DNA from: Natronobacterium texcoconense
GTDB lineage: Archaea; Halobacteriota; Halobacteria; Halobacteriales; Natrialbaceae
Length of the DNA stretch: 64,000 bases
Direction: 5' to 3'
NCBI RefSeq assembly: GCF_900104065.1
Contig: NZ_FNLC01000002.1
Location: 850,995 to 914,994 of the forward strand
Positions 35,101 to 42,364 of the stretch are shown piece after piece. Numbering within the stretch: position 1 is the first letter of the stretch; each line of letters opens with the position of its first letter. Below the pieces are notes generated by a model that saw only the letters and a program-made list of their open reading frames with translations, was not told the origin of the DNA and did no database searches. The position numbers and the translations under genes were made by a program.

Positions 35101-35320
35101 CGACGGTAACGTCGAAGTCGTCGACGGTTTCTCCAATCGCGAGGTAGCCGTACTCGTTAGTTACTTCGGGATAGTCAATCGTAATCTCGACCGGTTCCTC
35201 CCCCTCGTCTGCCGCCGCGGACCCCGCAAACAGAGCGGACATCGCGACGACAGAGACGATCATGATCGCTGCCAGGAACGCTGCACGTCCCTTTTCGCGA
35301 CGTGATAGTTCGCCTGTCAT
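32150..35320 (-). CDS. S-layer/surface glycoprotein paralog 1, PGF-CTERM
   Basis: 1056-residue secreted, very acidic glycoprotein. The signal peptide (RREKGRAAFLAAIMIVSVVA, then MSALFAGSAAA) is the haloarchaeal surface-glycoprotein type. Ig-like beta domains follow, an acidic linker (DPEPVDDDDDEDG), and a PGF-CTERM tail (GTPGFEVAVAVVALLATAML, then ALRRQD) for archaeosortase processing and lipid anchoring. Sequons shared with the paralogs: VNVTSEEF, WDNATIEV, MNITVEE, GNFTDSA; others of its own include SAANASGD and DYNDSA. It has the longest N-terminal region of the four and is the most divergent, with Glu-Val instead of Gly-Val after PGF. Own promoter and leader. Confidence 0.9.
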   Translation of the reverse strand: MTGELSRREKGRAAFLAAIMIVSVVAMSALFAGSAAADEGEEPVEITIDYPEVTNEYGYLAIGETVDDFDVTVVATEDDVTIERIDVYVADGDTGAVDPGVTFEETFAGGELELDEGQAWTASDEGDLEDEEPAELEFEPVEAGDIAHEVDVQVAGEDDVVVASEYDRHVHDAEEDDGVADSEYAMYAADVVFDPASLEFEADRDDAEFDLAVNHLRDGEVELDLGVDIGGDGAETSEHYEQDGIVVDDEWDDWDEPLTFSTVDEPGEIVDIDAYGDGANADLVLDIRGIIPVVDPGSVGHEYHEAGPTWEPDDVDTVWSGQEVTLTGGVLDDHSSLVVRPGPRNAEFGDVETAIRVRDDGTATFDTSDLEPGEVYHFDTGDSPNIADSFDQVEFWTDEEDLDVDFTTNTVIEGGEAELSIDSDRDHQHVNVTSEEFDGDDLYGMFVGHDENAYAGDADAHTDDVLTLEHVDASDDTSTFDVSFDDVEPGEYEFEFDTTDSHAWDNATIEVVDDDASVDFAGDAEGQRGDVIEIPIELEHTQAGAVHIGDYEEDNFRAAAEFTVDSHDVDEVTLQFDTSAANASGDAWRIPETSGGELTDDTFTDAAFSDRDDVVLGAHDYEMVAGTDYNDSAALERVETDEETDTAFFTVQEPEPVSGVDFEIAPAGTDFGDYEDYDDAERTASSTVAHGDELVLILEDYGMSGDVSAHDYGDGIGEMLTTSGMNITVEERDPGPNVAATTWSTYPGAEDRLDANATVTDLAQYDGDLVAHVDYDGADLDVGSYDLTFEATEESIFAADAEETIEIETEFEIVDPEFDLYPTNDEIPNAADADVIGTTNVAPGSAVESTAESPGNFTDSASAVVADDGTFTVEYDFSEYEPGIAFELEAYHDDRAPFDGDDHALLEDDVDAVLVGVPSSPIDLEATAPDDVEPGEAATLDVTVSNDDSAADDVDVTVTIDDEDVEDTTVVLETGDTWSESFDFDTSTEGDVDWVVIAGFDTRSGILTVGEKEEKEESDPEPVDDDDDEDGTPGFEVAVAVVALLATAMLALRRQD

Positions 35321-35531
35321 GTACTGTGATTCGGTCGCGTCGGTTGGCCTGCGGTCGATGCCTCAGAAAACGGTGAGTTTGCCCCGTTCACGTGCGTCGC
35401 TCGACAGCACGGCCTCCCGAATAGCGGTGTCTCTATCAAGTCATCTATATGTAATAAATTTTCTCGCCAGTGGCTAGAACCAGACGCTACCGACACGAGA
35501 TAACACGACGTAGAGCAATCTGTCGAAACGA

Positions 35532-35553
35532 CCTCGAGCGCGGTAGCTCGAGG
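35532..35553 (-). terminator. Perfect 8-bp hairpin, possible terminator after S-layer gene 2
   Basis: CCTCGAGC and GCTCGAGG flank a 6-base loop, ~215 bp past the gene 2 stop. CTCGAG is a frequent word in this genome, so the function is uncertain. Confidence 0.35.
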
Positions 35554-35743
35554 GTGTTCCCGGTTTCTTCAGCCACGTCGTAGCACTCTCTGTGCCGTTG
35601 AAACGAAATCTCGAAAATACGCGTCTATACTCACTCTGTCGTCCTACGAGAGTACTGATTCGACGGCTACCAGCTACTCGGACGAGAGTGCTGCAGCTAC
35701 GGGGTGTAACGTGCGTCGAAAGAAAAGCGAAATGCGGCGGAAA

Positions 35744-35760
35744 CTGAACGCGGTGTTCAG
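35744..35760 (-). terminator. Conserved hairpin right after the S-layer gene 2 stop
   Basis: CTGAAC-GCGGT-GTTCAG (17 bp) lies just beyond the TTAG repeats. On the coding strand a pyrimidine-rich stretch (TTTCGCTTTTCTTTC) follows it. The same hairpin and tract recur after genes 3 and 4, so it probably sets the 3' end. Confidence 0.55.
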
Positions 35761-35772
35761 TTAGTTAGTTAG
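35761..35772 (-). repeat. TTAG x3 across the stop codon of S-layer gene 2
   Basis: Three TTAG units give TAACTAACTAA on the coding strand, with stop codons in all three frames. The annotated stop is the first unit reached. Confidence 0.85.
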
Positions 35773-38501
35773 TCCTGTCGGCGCAGCGCCAGCATCGCGG
35801 CTGCGAGCAGGGCGACGACAGCGACAGCGACTCCGAAGCCGGGCGTTCCGTCTTCGTCGTCGTCATCGTCATCGTCGTCGTCCGTGGTGTCGTCGTCATC
35901 GTCGTCGACGACTTCCTCTTCTTCAGCGACGGTCAGGGTGCCGCTGTCGGAGTTGTCTCCGGCAGTGACGTCCCAGTTGATGTCGCCTTCCTCGGCGGTG
36001 TCGAAGTCGAAGCTCTCGCTCCACTCCTCACCAGCGTCGAGGGTGACCGTGGTGTCCTCGACGTCCTCACCGTCGATCGTAACGGTGATGTCGACGTCGT
36101 CACCGGAGCCACCGTCGTTGCTGACGGTCACGTCGAGCGCGGCAGCGTCGCCAGGCTCGACTTCACCGGGTGCGTCAGCGTTGAGGTTGATCAGCGGGTC
36201 CTCAGCGTCAACGAGGACGGCGTCCATGTCGTCCTGAGCGTCGCCGCGCGTGGTGTAGGCATTTTCGTCGGCTTCAGCGTCCAGTTCGAACGGCGTGCCG
36301 GCCTCGTACTCGCTGAAGTCGTAGACGGCCGTGAAGGTACCGTCGTTCTGGACGACAGCGTCTGCGGCGGCGGTGAAGTTACCGGGCGAGTTCGCACCGG
36401 TGTCGACGTCGTTACCGGGTGCGATGTTGGTCATGCCGGTCACTTCAGCCGAGTCGCTGTTGGGGATCTCGGCGTTGTTCGGGTGGAGATCGAGTTCGGG
36501 CTCCTCGAGTTCGAAGCTCGTCTCGAACTCGATCGTGTCATCGGCATCGTCGACGAAGATGCTGTTTTCGTTCGCCTCGAAGATGAGCTCGTACTCACCG
36601 TACTCGAGGTCGGTGGCATCGTAATCGATAACGAGCACGAGGTCTCCGTCGTACTCGTTGAAGTCGCTAATCACGGTGGACGTCACGAGTTGACCGTCGT
36701 AATCGTCGAGGGTCCCATAATCGTCGTGGGTCGTCCAGACCTGCGGTGCGACGTTCGGACCGGGGTCCTGTTCCTCGAGCGTGATGTTCATACCGGCGTG
36801 CTCGAAGACGTCGTGGGCATCGCTGGCCCCGTCGACGGCACCGGACATGCCGAAGTCCTCGAGCGTCAGGATGAGTTCGTCTCCATCGGCGACGATGTCA
36901 CCGGACGAGAGGAGGTCGTCCTCCTGCGCCTCGGCCAGGTCGTCGGCGTTGTTGAAGTTAGTGTCGGCCGGCGCTCGCTCGAGCACGACGTCCGAGATCG
37001 TCTCGGGTTCGGTCACGGAGAGGAACGTCGTGTCAGTTTCCGAGTCTTCCGCGACGGCGTTGGCTCCGTCGTCGTGCTCGGTACCGGCGGTCATCTCGTA
37101 GTCGTAGACACCGAGCACGAGGTTGTCTTCAGCTTCTGGGTCGTCGACCCAGCCGACGTCAGCCTGGTCGTCTACCAGCGTAAGGTCGTACTCGTCTTCG
37201 TACTCTTCAGGAACGTTCCATGGGTCCGCTGGATCGTTCGTGTCGAACAGGATCACGATCTCGTCTGCGTTCGGCGTATCGAGACTGAATCCAGTAGATG
37301 CCTGATAGTTCTCCTCGTCGATATCGCCGACCTGAATCGCACCCTCTTCGGTGTGTTCGGGCTCGAGGACGATTTCGATCATGTCACCGCGCTCGCCAAC
37401 GGGGTCTTCGGCGAAGTTGACAGCGGTGTCTTCGTCGGTGACTTCGATCGTCGCGTTGTCCCACGCGAGCGAGTCAGTGGTTTCGAACTCGAACTCGTAG
37501 ACACCCGGGTCGACGTCTTCGAACTCGATTTCGAACTCGGCACCGTCTGCAACGTCCGTAAGCGTCAGGATTTCGTTATCGCTGTCGACCAGCTGGTCCG
37601 TTCCAGTCTCGCCGTAGTCGATGTAGTCATCGAGGTCGCCAGCGTCGAAGTCCTCGCTGGTGATGTTGAGGTGCTGGTAGTCGCGGTCGCTGTTGACTTC
37701 GATCTCAGTGCCGTCGTCCTGTGGGACGGTGTTGACACTGAAGTCGACGTCGAGTTCTTCCTCAGCGGTCCAGAACTCCTCACCGTCGAAGTGGGAGCCA
37801 TCAGCGTCGAAGTGGTACGCTTCGCCCGTTTCGAGGTCGGACGTGTCGAACACGGCAGTCCCGTCAGTTGCTTCGATCGACGTCTCGTGGTCGGGGTTGT
37901 CGAGCGACTCGGGGCCTTCGTAGAGAATGACGGCACTCACGGTGTCGCCAAAGGCAGCGTCCTCGAGCGTGATTTCCTGCCCGATGTAGACGGTACTGAC
38001 GTCATTTTCGTCTTCCCAGGTTGGGCCATCGTCACTGTAGAGGTGGCCGACTCCGGATTCTTCCTCGCCGGATTCAGGCTCTTCGACGGTGACAGTCTGT
38101 ACACCCGACTCCCAGGTGCTGCCTTCACCGTCGTCAAGGGCGACCGACCACTCGATCGTGTCGCTGTCAGTCATTCCGGAGGCGTCGAACTCGACGTTCC
38201 ACGTCTCGGAGTCTTCGTGGTCAATCGTCACCGATTCATCGACCGAAGTAGCTCCGTCGACAGTGATCGTGACGTCAACTTCGTCTGCAGGGTCTACTTC
38301 CTCGTTCGATACCGTAATCGTACGGTCCTCAGTTGCGTCTTCATCGATGGTATCGTCATCGATGTCAACGGAGTAGTTACTCTGATCGTATGCCACCGCA
38401 CTGCCCGCGAACGCTGCGGACATCGCGACGACAGAGACGATCATAATCGCTGCCAGGAACACTGCACGTCCCTTTTCGCGATATGATGGTTCGTTTTGCA
38501 T
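35769..38501 (-). CDS. S-layer/surface glycoprotein paralog 2, PGF-CTERM
   Basis: 910 residues from the ATG at 38501 (MQNEPSYREKGRAVFLAAIM), which aligns with the starts of the paralogs; an upstream in-frame extension is not conserved. The signal peptide ends near ...AGSAVA. The N-terminal ~110-residue Ig-like domain (DIDDDTIDEDATEDRTITVS) is not shared by paralog 4. The common core begins YSDDGPTWEDENDVSTVYIG. Sequons: NYSVD, LNITSEDF, WDNATIEV, MNITLEE, GNFTAAA. An Asp-rich linker and the tail GTPGFGVAVAVVALLAAAML ending ALRRQD follow. It would be exported, N-glycosylated by AglB and anchored through PGF-CTERM processing. Confidence 0.91.
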   Translation of the reverse strand: MQNEPSYREKGRAVFLAAIMIVSVVAMSAAFAGSAVAYDQSNYSVDIDDDTIDEDATEDRTITVSNEEVDPADEVDVTITVDGATSVDESVTIDHEDSETWNVEFDASGMTDSDTIEWSVALDDGEGSTWESGVQTVTVEEPESGEEESGVGHLYSDDGPTWEDENDVSTVYIGQEITLEDAAFGDTVSAVILYEGPESLDNPDHETSIEATDGTAVFDTSDLETGEAYHFDADGSHFDGEEFWTAEEELDVDFSVNTVPQDDGTEIEVNSDRDYQHLNITSEDFDAGDLDDYIDYGETGTDQLVDSDNEILTLTDVADGAEFEIEFEDVDPGVYEFEFETTDSLAWDNATIEVTDEDTAVNFAEDPVGERGDMIEIVLEPEHTEEGAIQVGDIDEENYQASTGFSLDTPNADEIVILFDTNDPADPWNVPEEYEDEYDLTLVDDQADVGWVDDPEAEDNLVLGVYDYEMTAGTEHDDGANAVAEDSETDTTFLSVTEPETISDVVLERAPADTNFNNADDLAEAQEDDLLSSGDIVADGDELILTLEDFGMSGAVDGASDAHDVFEHAGMNITLEEQDPGPNVAPQVWTTHDDYGTLDDYDGQLVTSTVISDFNEYDGDLVLVIDYDATDLEYGEYELIFEANENSIFVDDADDTIEFETSFELEEPELDLHPNNAEIPNSDSAEVTGMTNIAPGNDVDTGANSPGNFTAAADAVVQNDGTFTAVYDFSEYEAGTPFELDAEADENAYTTRGDAQDDMDAVLVDAEDPLINLNADAPGEVEPGDAAALDVTVSNDGGSGDDVDITVTIDGEDVEDTTVTLDAGEEWSESFDFDTAEEGDINWDVTAGDNSDSGTLTVAEEEEVVDDDDDDTTDDDDDDDDDEDGTPGFGVAVAVVALLAAAMLALRRQD

Positions 38502-38601
38502 GTATATTGTCTCGTAATTTCGTCTTCGTTGGTTGGTCTGGATTCGATTCATCGGGAGGCGGCCATTATCGGCGTTTACGACGTGTCTCACCGACCAGCT
38601 C

Positions 38602-38654
38602 GGCCTTCCGGGTAGGGGTACTGTGAGAGATGAAAGTAATGAGTAATAAGCTTT
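38602..38654 (-). promoter_or_regulatory. Conserved promoter and leader block of S-layer gene 2
   Basis: AAAGCTTATTA (TATA-like) is followed ~25-40 bp later by ACCCCTACCCGGAAGGCC. Both elements recur at the same distances upstream of S-layer genes 3 and 4. Confidence 0.6.
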
Positions 38655-38979
38655 CCGTTTAACAGGTCAGAATTTGTGGTTGTTCTAATGGCATATTACT
38701 GGATTATAGTGGCCTATTACCTTGATAGAGAATAGACATAATAGTCTAACGGTTGTTTGGGGTGGCTGGAGACAGTCAAGAACTATTCTCGAGAGGACTC
38801 GATCAAAAGAGTTCACACCAACGGTGTTCGACGGCCGATACCGATCGTCGACCATCTACGCCCGCTTCTCGGTTCGGTTCGTACGGCCGAGCACGGCCAT
38901 CCGGATACCGGTCACCAAAATCAGTGCTGCAGCTACGGGGTGTAACGTGCGTCGAAAGAAAAGCGAAATGCGGCGGAAA

Positions 38980-38996
38980 CTGAACGCAGTGTTCAG
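38980..38996 (-). terminator. Conserved hairpin after the S-layer gene 3 stop
   Basis: CTGAAC-GCAGT-GTTCAG, same position and pyrimidine-rich downstream tract as after genes 2 and 4, with one loop-base change. Confidence 0.55.
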
Positions 38997-39000
38997 TCAG

Positions 39001-39008
39001 TTAGTTAG
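39001..39008 (-). repeat. TTAG x2 (plus degenerate TCAG) at the stop of S-layer gene 3
   Basis: Two exact TTAG units adjoin one TCAG unit; the second TTAG contains the stop codon. Confidence 0.8.
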
Positions 39009-41902
39009 TCCTGTCGGCGCAGCGCCAGCATCGCGGCTGCGAGCAGGGCGACGACGGCGACAGCGACTCCGAAGCCGGGCGTTCCGTCTTCGTCGTCGTC
39101 AGTTTCGTCGTCGTCAGTTTCGTCGTCGTCATCGTCGACGACTTCCTCTTCTTCGGCGACGGTCAGGGTGCCGCTGTCGGAGTTGTCTCCGGCAGTGACG
39201 TCCCAGTTGATGTCGCCTTCCTCGGCGGTGTCGAAGTCGAAGCTCTCGCTCCAGGTGTCTCCGTCAGCGTCGAGGGTGACGGTCGTGTCCTCTTCGTCCT
39301 CACCGTCGATCGTGACGGTGATGTCGACGTCGTCGGACGCGCCGCCGTCGTTGCTAACGGTCACGTCGAGCGCGGCAGCGTCGCCAGGCTCGACTTCACC
39401 GGGTGCGTCAGCGTTGAGACTGATCAGCGGGTCGCCAGCGTCGACAAGGATGGAGTCCATGTCGTCGCCGTTGTCGCCTTCGTGGTCGTCGTAGGCGTTT
39501 TCGTCGGTTTCAGCTTCGATTTCGAACGGCGTGCCAGCGTCGTACTCGCTGAAGTCGTAGACAGCCGTGAAGGTGCCGTCATCCTGGACGACAGCGTCTG
39601 CGGCGTCCGTGAAGTTACCAGGCGAGTTCGCGTCGGTGTCGATGTCGTTACCGGGCGCGACGTTGGTGATGCCAGTCACTTCGGCACTATCGGAGTTTGG
39701 CACTTCATCGTTCTCGGGGAGCAGGTCAACTTCAGGCTCCTCGAGCTCGAAGTTCGTTTCGAATTCGATGGCGTCCTCGTCGTCGTCGACGAAGATGCTG
39801 TCGTCAGTTGCCTCGAAGGTGAGATCGTATTCACCGTAGTCGAGACCGCTGGTTTCGCTGCTGCGGTCGCCGGGCATGTCGTAGTCGTCGTAATCGATCA
39901 CGAGCACGAGGTCGTCATCGTATTCCTCGATGTCGCTGATGACGTTGGACAGTTCGATGCCCTCGACGTCACCTTCGTCTGCGCTGGCTTCGTAATCGTC
40001 GAGGTTTTCAACGCCCTCGTAGGTCGTCCACCATGCTGCGTCCTGGTTCGGACCAGGGTCTTCTTCTTCGATGGTGATGTTAATGCCGGCGGTGTCCTCG
40101 AAGACATCTTCGCTGTCGGCGGAGCCTTCGATGAGACCGGACATGCCGAAGTCTTCGAGGGTCAGGACGAGTTCGTCACCGTAGGCGGCTTCCGTACCGT
40201 CCGTCAGGAGGTCGTCCTCGTAGGCTTCCTCGAGGTCCTCGGCGTCGTCGAAGCCGGTGTCGTGCGGCGCACGTTCGAGCACCATGTCCGAGATCGTTTC
40301 GGGCTCGGTCACGGAGAGGAACGTGGTGTCGGTTTCGTGTTCGCTGTCGACGGCACCAACGTACCCATCAGGGGTATCGTCAGCATCTTCTTCGTACTCG
40401 GTGCCGGCGGTCATCTCGTAGTCGTAGATACCGAGGACGTAGTTATCGTCGTCCTCTTCCCAGCCGACGAAGGTGTCGTCTTCGGGGTCGTTCTCGATTG
40501 TGAGGTCGTACTCGTCTTGGTACTCCTCAGGTTTGGTCCACGGGTCGTGTGGATCGTTCGTGTCGAACAGGAGTCCGATTTCGTCGGCGTCAGGGGTGTC
40601 GATGTCGAACTCGACGGTCGACTGGTAGTTCTCTTCGTCGTAGTCACCAACCTGAACCACACCTGTTTCGGTGTGGTCGGGTTCGATCACGATCTCGACC
40701 ATGTCACCCTGCTGGCCGATCGGGTCCTCACCGAAGTGGACAGCGGTGTCCTCGTCGGTGACTTCGATCGTGGCGTTGTCCCATGCGAGCGAGTCGGTGC
40801 TCTCGAATTCGAATTCGTAGACGTCAGGTTCGACGTCTTCGAATTCGAGTTCGAGTGCGTCACCATCGTCGACACCCTCGAGCGTCAGGGCGTCGTCATC
40901 GTAGGCCTCAACGTTGGTGAAGTCACCTTCGTCGATGACGTACTCTTCGAGATCGTCACCATCGAAGTCTTCGCTGGTGACGTTGACGAACATGTCGTCA
41001 CGGTCGGTCGCGAACTCGATGTCGGCGTCGTCATCCTGTGGGACGGTGTTGACGCCGAAGTCAACAGCGAGGTCTTCCTCGGCAGTCCAGAACTCATCGC
41101 CGTGGAAGTCGTACGTGTCTTCGTCCTCGTCTACGTGGAAGTGGTACGCTTCGCCTGGCTCGAGTTCGTCAGTTTCGAACGTACCGTATGGGTGGGGATG
41201 GTCATCATCTTCCTGAATTTCGATCGATGCTTCGTGGGTGCGGTCGTCTCCAGAGAGGCTTGCCGGCCCTTCGTAGAGGATGACAGCACTCACGTCATCA
41301 TTGTCAGGTCCTTCGTCATCTGCGAACTCTTCGGACATGATGGTGATTTCCTGTCCGATGTACGCGTTGTCGCCAGCTTCATCGATCCAGACCGGTCCAG
41401 CATCGTCGTATGCCTGCTCTTCGTCGAATGCGTCAGGGTCTTCGACGGTGACAGTTTCGGAGTCAGTGTCGAAGTCAGACCCATCGTCACCGGCGGTTTC
41501 CCAAAGTTCGACGTCGATGTTGACGTCACCTGGAGAGTCCTCGTCGATGACGTCAGTGTAGGTGATCGAGTCGTCACCTTCCGCAGCGAGGGCGACTTCT
41601 GCCGCGCCAGAGCCGTCGTACTCTACTCCGTCGTCTGCCTCGACGGTTTCACCGCCGATCTCGATATGCGCGTAGACATCGTGCGCGGCGTCTTCAGTGT
41701 TATCGATTTCTACCGTAACAGTACCTTGGTCATCGACATCAACCGTCGCCGGCGCGTCGATATCGTCAATTACAACGTTTCCGTCTGGCGTCGCTGCCGC
41801 GCTGCCCGCAAATGCTGCGGACATCGCAACGACAGAGACGATCATAATCGCTGCCAGGAACACTGCACGTCCCTTTTCGCGATATGAAGGTTCGCTTGTC
41901 AT
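39005..41902 (-). CDS. S-layer/surface glycoprotein paralog 3, PGF-CTERM
   Basis: 965 residues. The signal (MTSEPSYREKGRAVFLAAIM, ending AGSAAA) is nearly identical to those of paralogs 2 and 4. Its N-terminal module (DIDAPATVDVDDQGTVTVEI) differs from that of paralog 2. The common core starts YDDAGPVWIDEAGDNAYIGQ. Sequons: FVNVTSEDF, WDNATIEV, GINITIEE, GNFTDAA. The acidic linker is DDDDDETDDDETDDDEDG and the PGF-CTERM tail matches paralogs 2 and 4 exactly. The last ~170 residues (LISLNADAPGEVEPGDAAAL) are almost the same as in paralog 2, pointing to recent duplication or gene conversion. Confidence 0.91.
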   Translation of the reverse strand: MTSEPSYREKGRAVFLAAIMIVSVVAMSAAFAGSAAATPDGNVVIDDIDAPATVDVDDQGTVTVEIDNTEDAAHDVYAHIEIGGETVEADDGVEYDGSGAAEVALAAEGDDSITYTDVIDEDSPGDVNIDVELWETAGDDGSDFDTDSETVTVEDPDAFDEEQAYDDAGPVWIDEAGDNAYIGQEITIMSEEFADDEGPDNDDVSAVILYEGPASLSGDDRTHEASIEIQEDDDHPHPYGTFETDELEPGEAYHFHVDEDEDTYDFHGDEFWTAEEDLAVDFGVNTVPQDDDADIEFATDRDDMFVNVTSEDFDGDDLEEYVIDEGDFTNVEAYDDDALTLEGVDDGDALELEFEDVEPDVYEFEFESTDSLAWDNATIEVTDEDTAVHFGEDPIGQQGDMVEIVIEPDHTETGVVQVGDYDEENYQSTVEFDIDTPDADEIGLLFDTNDPHDPWTKPEEYQDEYDLTIENDPEDDTFVGWEEDDDNYVLGIYDYEMTAGTEYEEDADDTPDGYVGAVDSEHETDTTFLSVTEPETISDMVLERAPHDTGFDDAEDLEEAYEDDLLTDGTEAAYGDELVLTLEDFGMSGLIEGSADSEDVFEDTAGINITIEEEDPGPNQDAAWWTTYEGVENLDDYEASADEGDVEGIELSNVISDIEEYDDDLVLVIDYDDYDMPGDRSSETSGLDYGEYDLTFEATDDSIFVDDDEDAIEFETNFELEEPEVDLLPENDEVPNSDSAEVTGITNVAPGNDIDTDANSPGNFTDAADAVVQDDGTFTAVYDFSEYDAGTPFEIEAETDENAYDDHEGDNGDDMDSILVDAGDPLISLNADAPGEVEPGDAAALDVTVSNDGGASDDVDITVTIDGEDEEDTTVTLDADGDTWSESFDFDTAEEGDINWDVTAGDNSDSGTLTVAEEEEVVDDDDDETDDDETDDDEDGTPGFGVAVAVVALLAAAMLALRRQD

Positions 41903-42009
41903 GTGTTGTGTATGTGTTGTGTTTTCGTTCGCTTAGGTTGGTTATCGCGCGATCAGATCGGAAGCGACCGTTATCGGCACGACCTGCACATCGTCGCGTC
42001 CCGACACAG

Positions 42010-42060
42010 CCTTCCGGGTAGGGGTGTTCGATGCAAGATACTACCCCGTAATAAGCTTTC
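42010..42060 (-). promoter_or_regulatory. Conserved promoter and leader block of S-layer gene 3
   Basis: Minus-strand AAAGCTTATTA (42050-42060) is followed by ACCCCTACCCGGAAGGC (42010-42026). The TATA-to-ATG distance is ~150 bp, implying a leader of roughly 120 nt. Upstream, CTGACCTATCAG forms a short inverted repeat. Confidence 0.6.
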
Positions 42061-42331
42061 TGTCTGATAGGTCAGAGAAAAGGACGGTTTCAATGTACGT
42101 TTTCTCTCGCGTAATTAGTCGTTACGAGCCTCTATGAGACATAGTACGCCGAATATAGACTGAAAACAGATACGTCAGAACCGTAGCGGTTTTTGGTATC
42201 ACGCCACAAACAAATAGCAGTGCTATCGGTCTCGAACTCGAGTTCTCAGAACACAACGATCGATTACGACAACCGGTGCCGTCGCTACCGGGGACAACGA
42301 GCGTCGAAAGAAAAGCGAAATGCGGCGGAAA

Positions 42332-42348
42332 CTGAACGCGGTGTTCAG
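42332..42348 (-). terminator. Conserved hairpin after the S-layer gene 4 stop
   Basis: CTGAAC-GCGGT-GTTCAG, identical to the hairpin after gene 2, just beyond the TTAG repeats and followed by a pyrimidine-rich tract. Confidence 0.55.
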
Positions 42349-42364
42349 TTAGTTAGTTAGTTAG
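42349..42364 (-). repeat. TTAG x4 across the stop codon of S-layer gene 4
   Basis: Four exact TTAG units; the last one on the plus strand (42361-42364) contains the stop codon, and the rest place stops in all frames. Confidence 0.85.

Larger units (their letters stand above)
35321..35768. other. Leader/promoter of S-layer gene 1 and 3' region of gene 2
   Basis: 448 bp without a gene. On the minus strand a TATA-like TTTATTACATATAG (about 35444-35457) precedes the leader of gene 1, with the block TCGGGAGGCC (35411-35420) matching the leaders of the paralogs. A perfect hairpin CCTCGAGC-GCGGTA-GCTCGAGG is at 35532-35553 and may be a terminator. The paralog-conserved 3' segment is at about 35690-35768. 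Confidence 0.55.
38502..39004. other. Leader/promoter of S-layer gene 2 and 3' region of gene 3
   Basis: 503 bp without a gene. A TATA-like AAAGCTTATTA (minus strand, 38644-38654) is ~150 bp upstream of the ATG and the leader block ACCCCTACCCGGAAGGCC is at 38602-38619. Bases 38660-38760 are AT-rich spacer. The 3' segment common to the paralogs (GCAGCTACGGGGTGTAACGT and onward) starts near 38930. Nothing else was recognised. Confidence 0.55.
41903..42360. other. Leader/promoter of S-layer gene 3 and 3' region of gene 4
   Basis: 458 bp without a gene. It holds the conserved leader (42010-42060), AT-rich spacer, and the shared 3' segment near 42290-42360. Confidence 0.55.

Noticed and set aside
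32612-35305. 897-codon open frame on the plus strand opposite S-layer gene 1, with similar long antisense frames opposite genes 2-4
   Set aside because: Long antisense frames are a by-product of the Asp/Glu- and Val-rich codons of these acidic genes; their translations have no signal, domain or plausible start context, and all four genes show the same effect.
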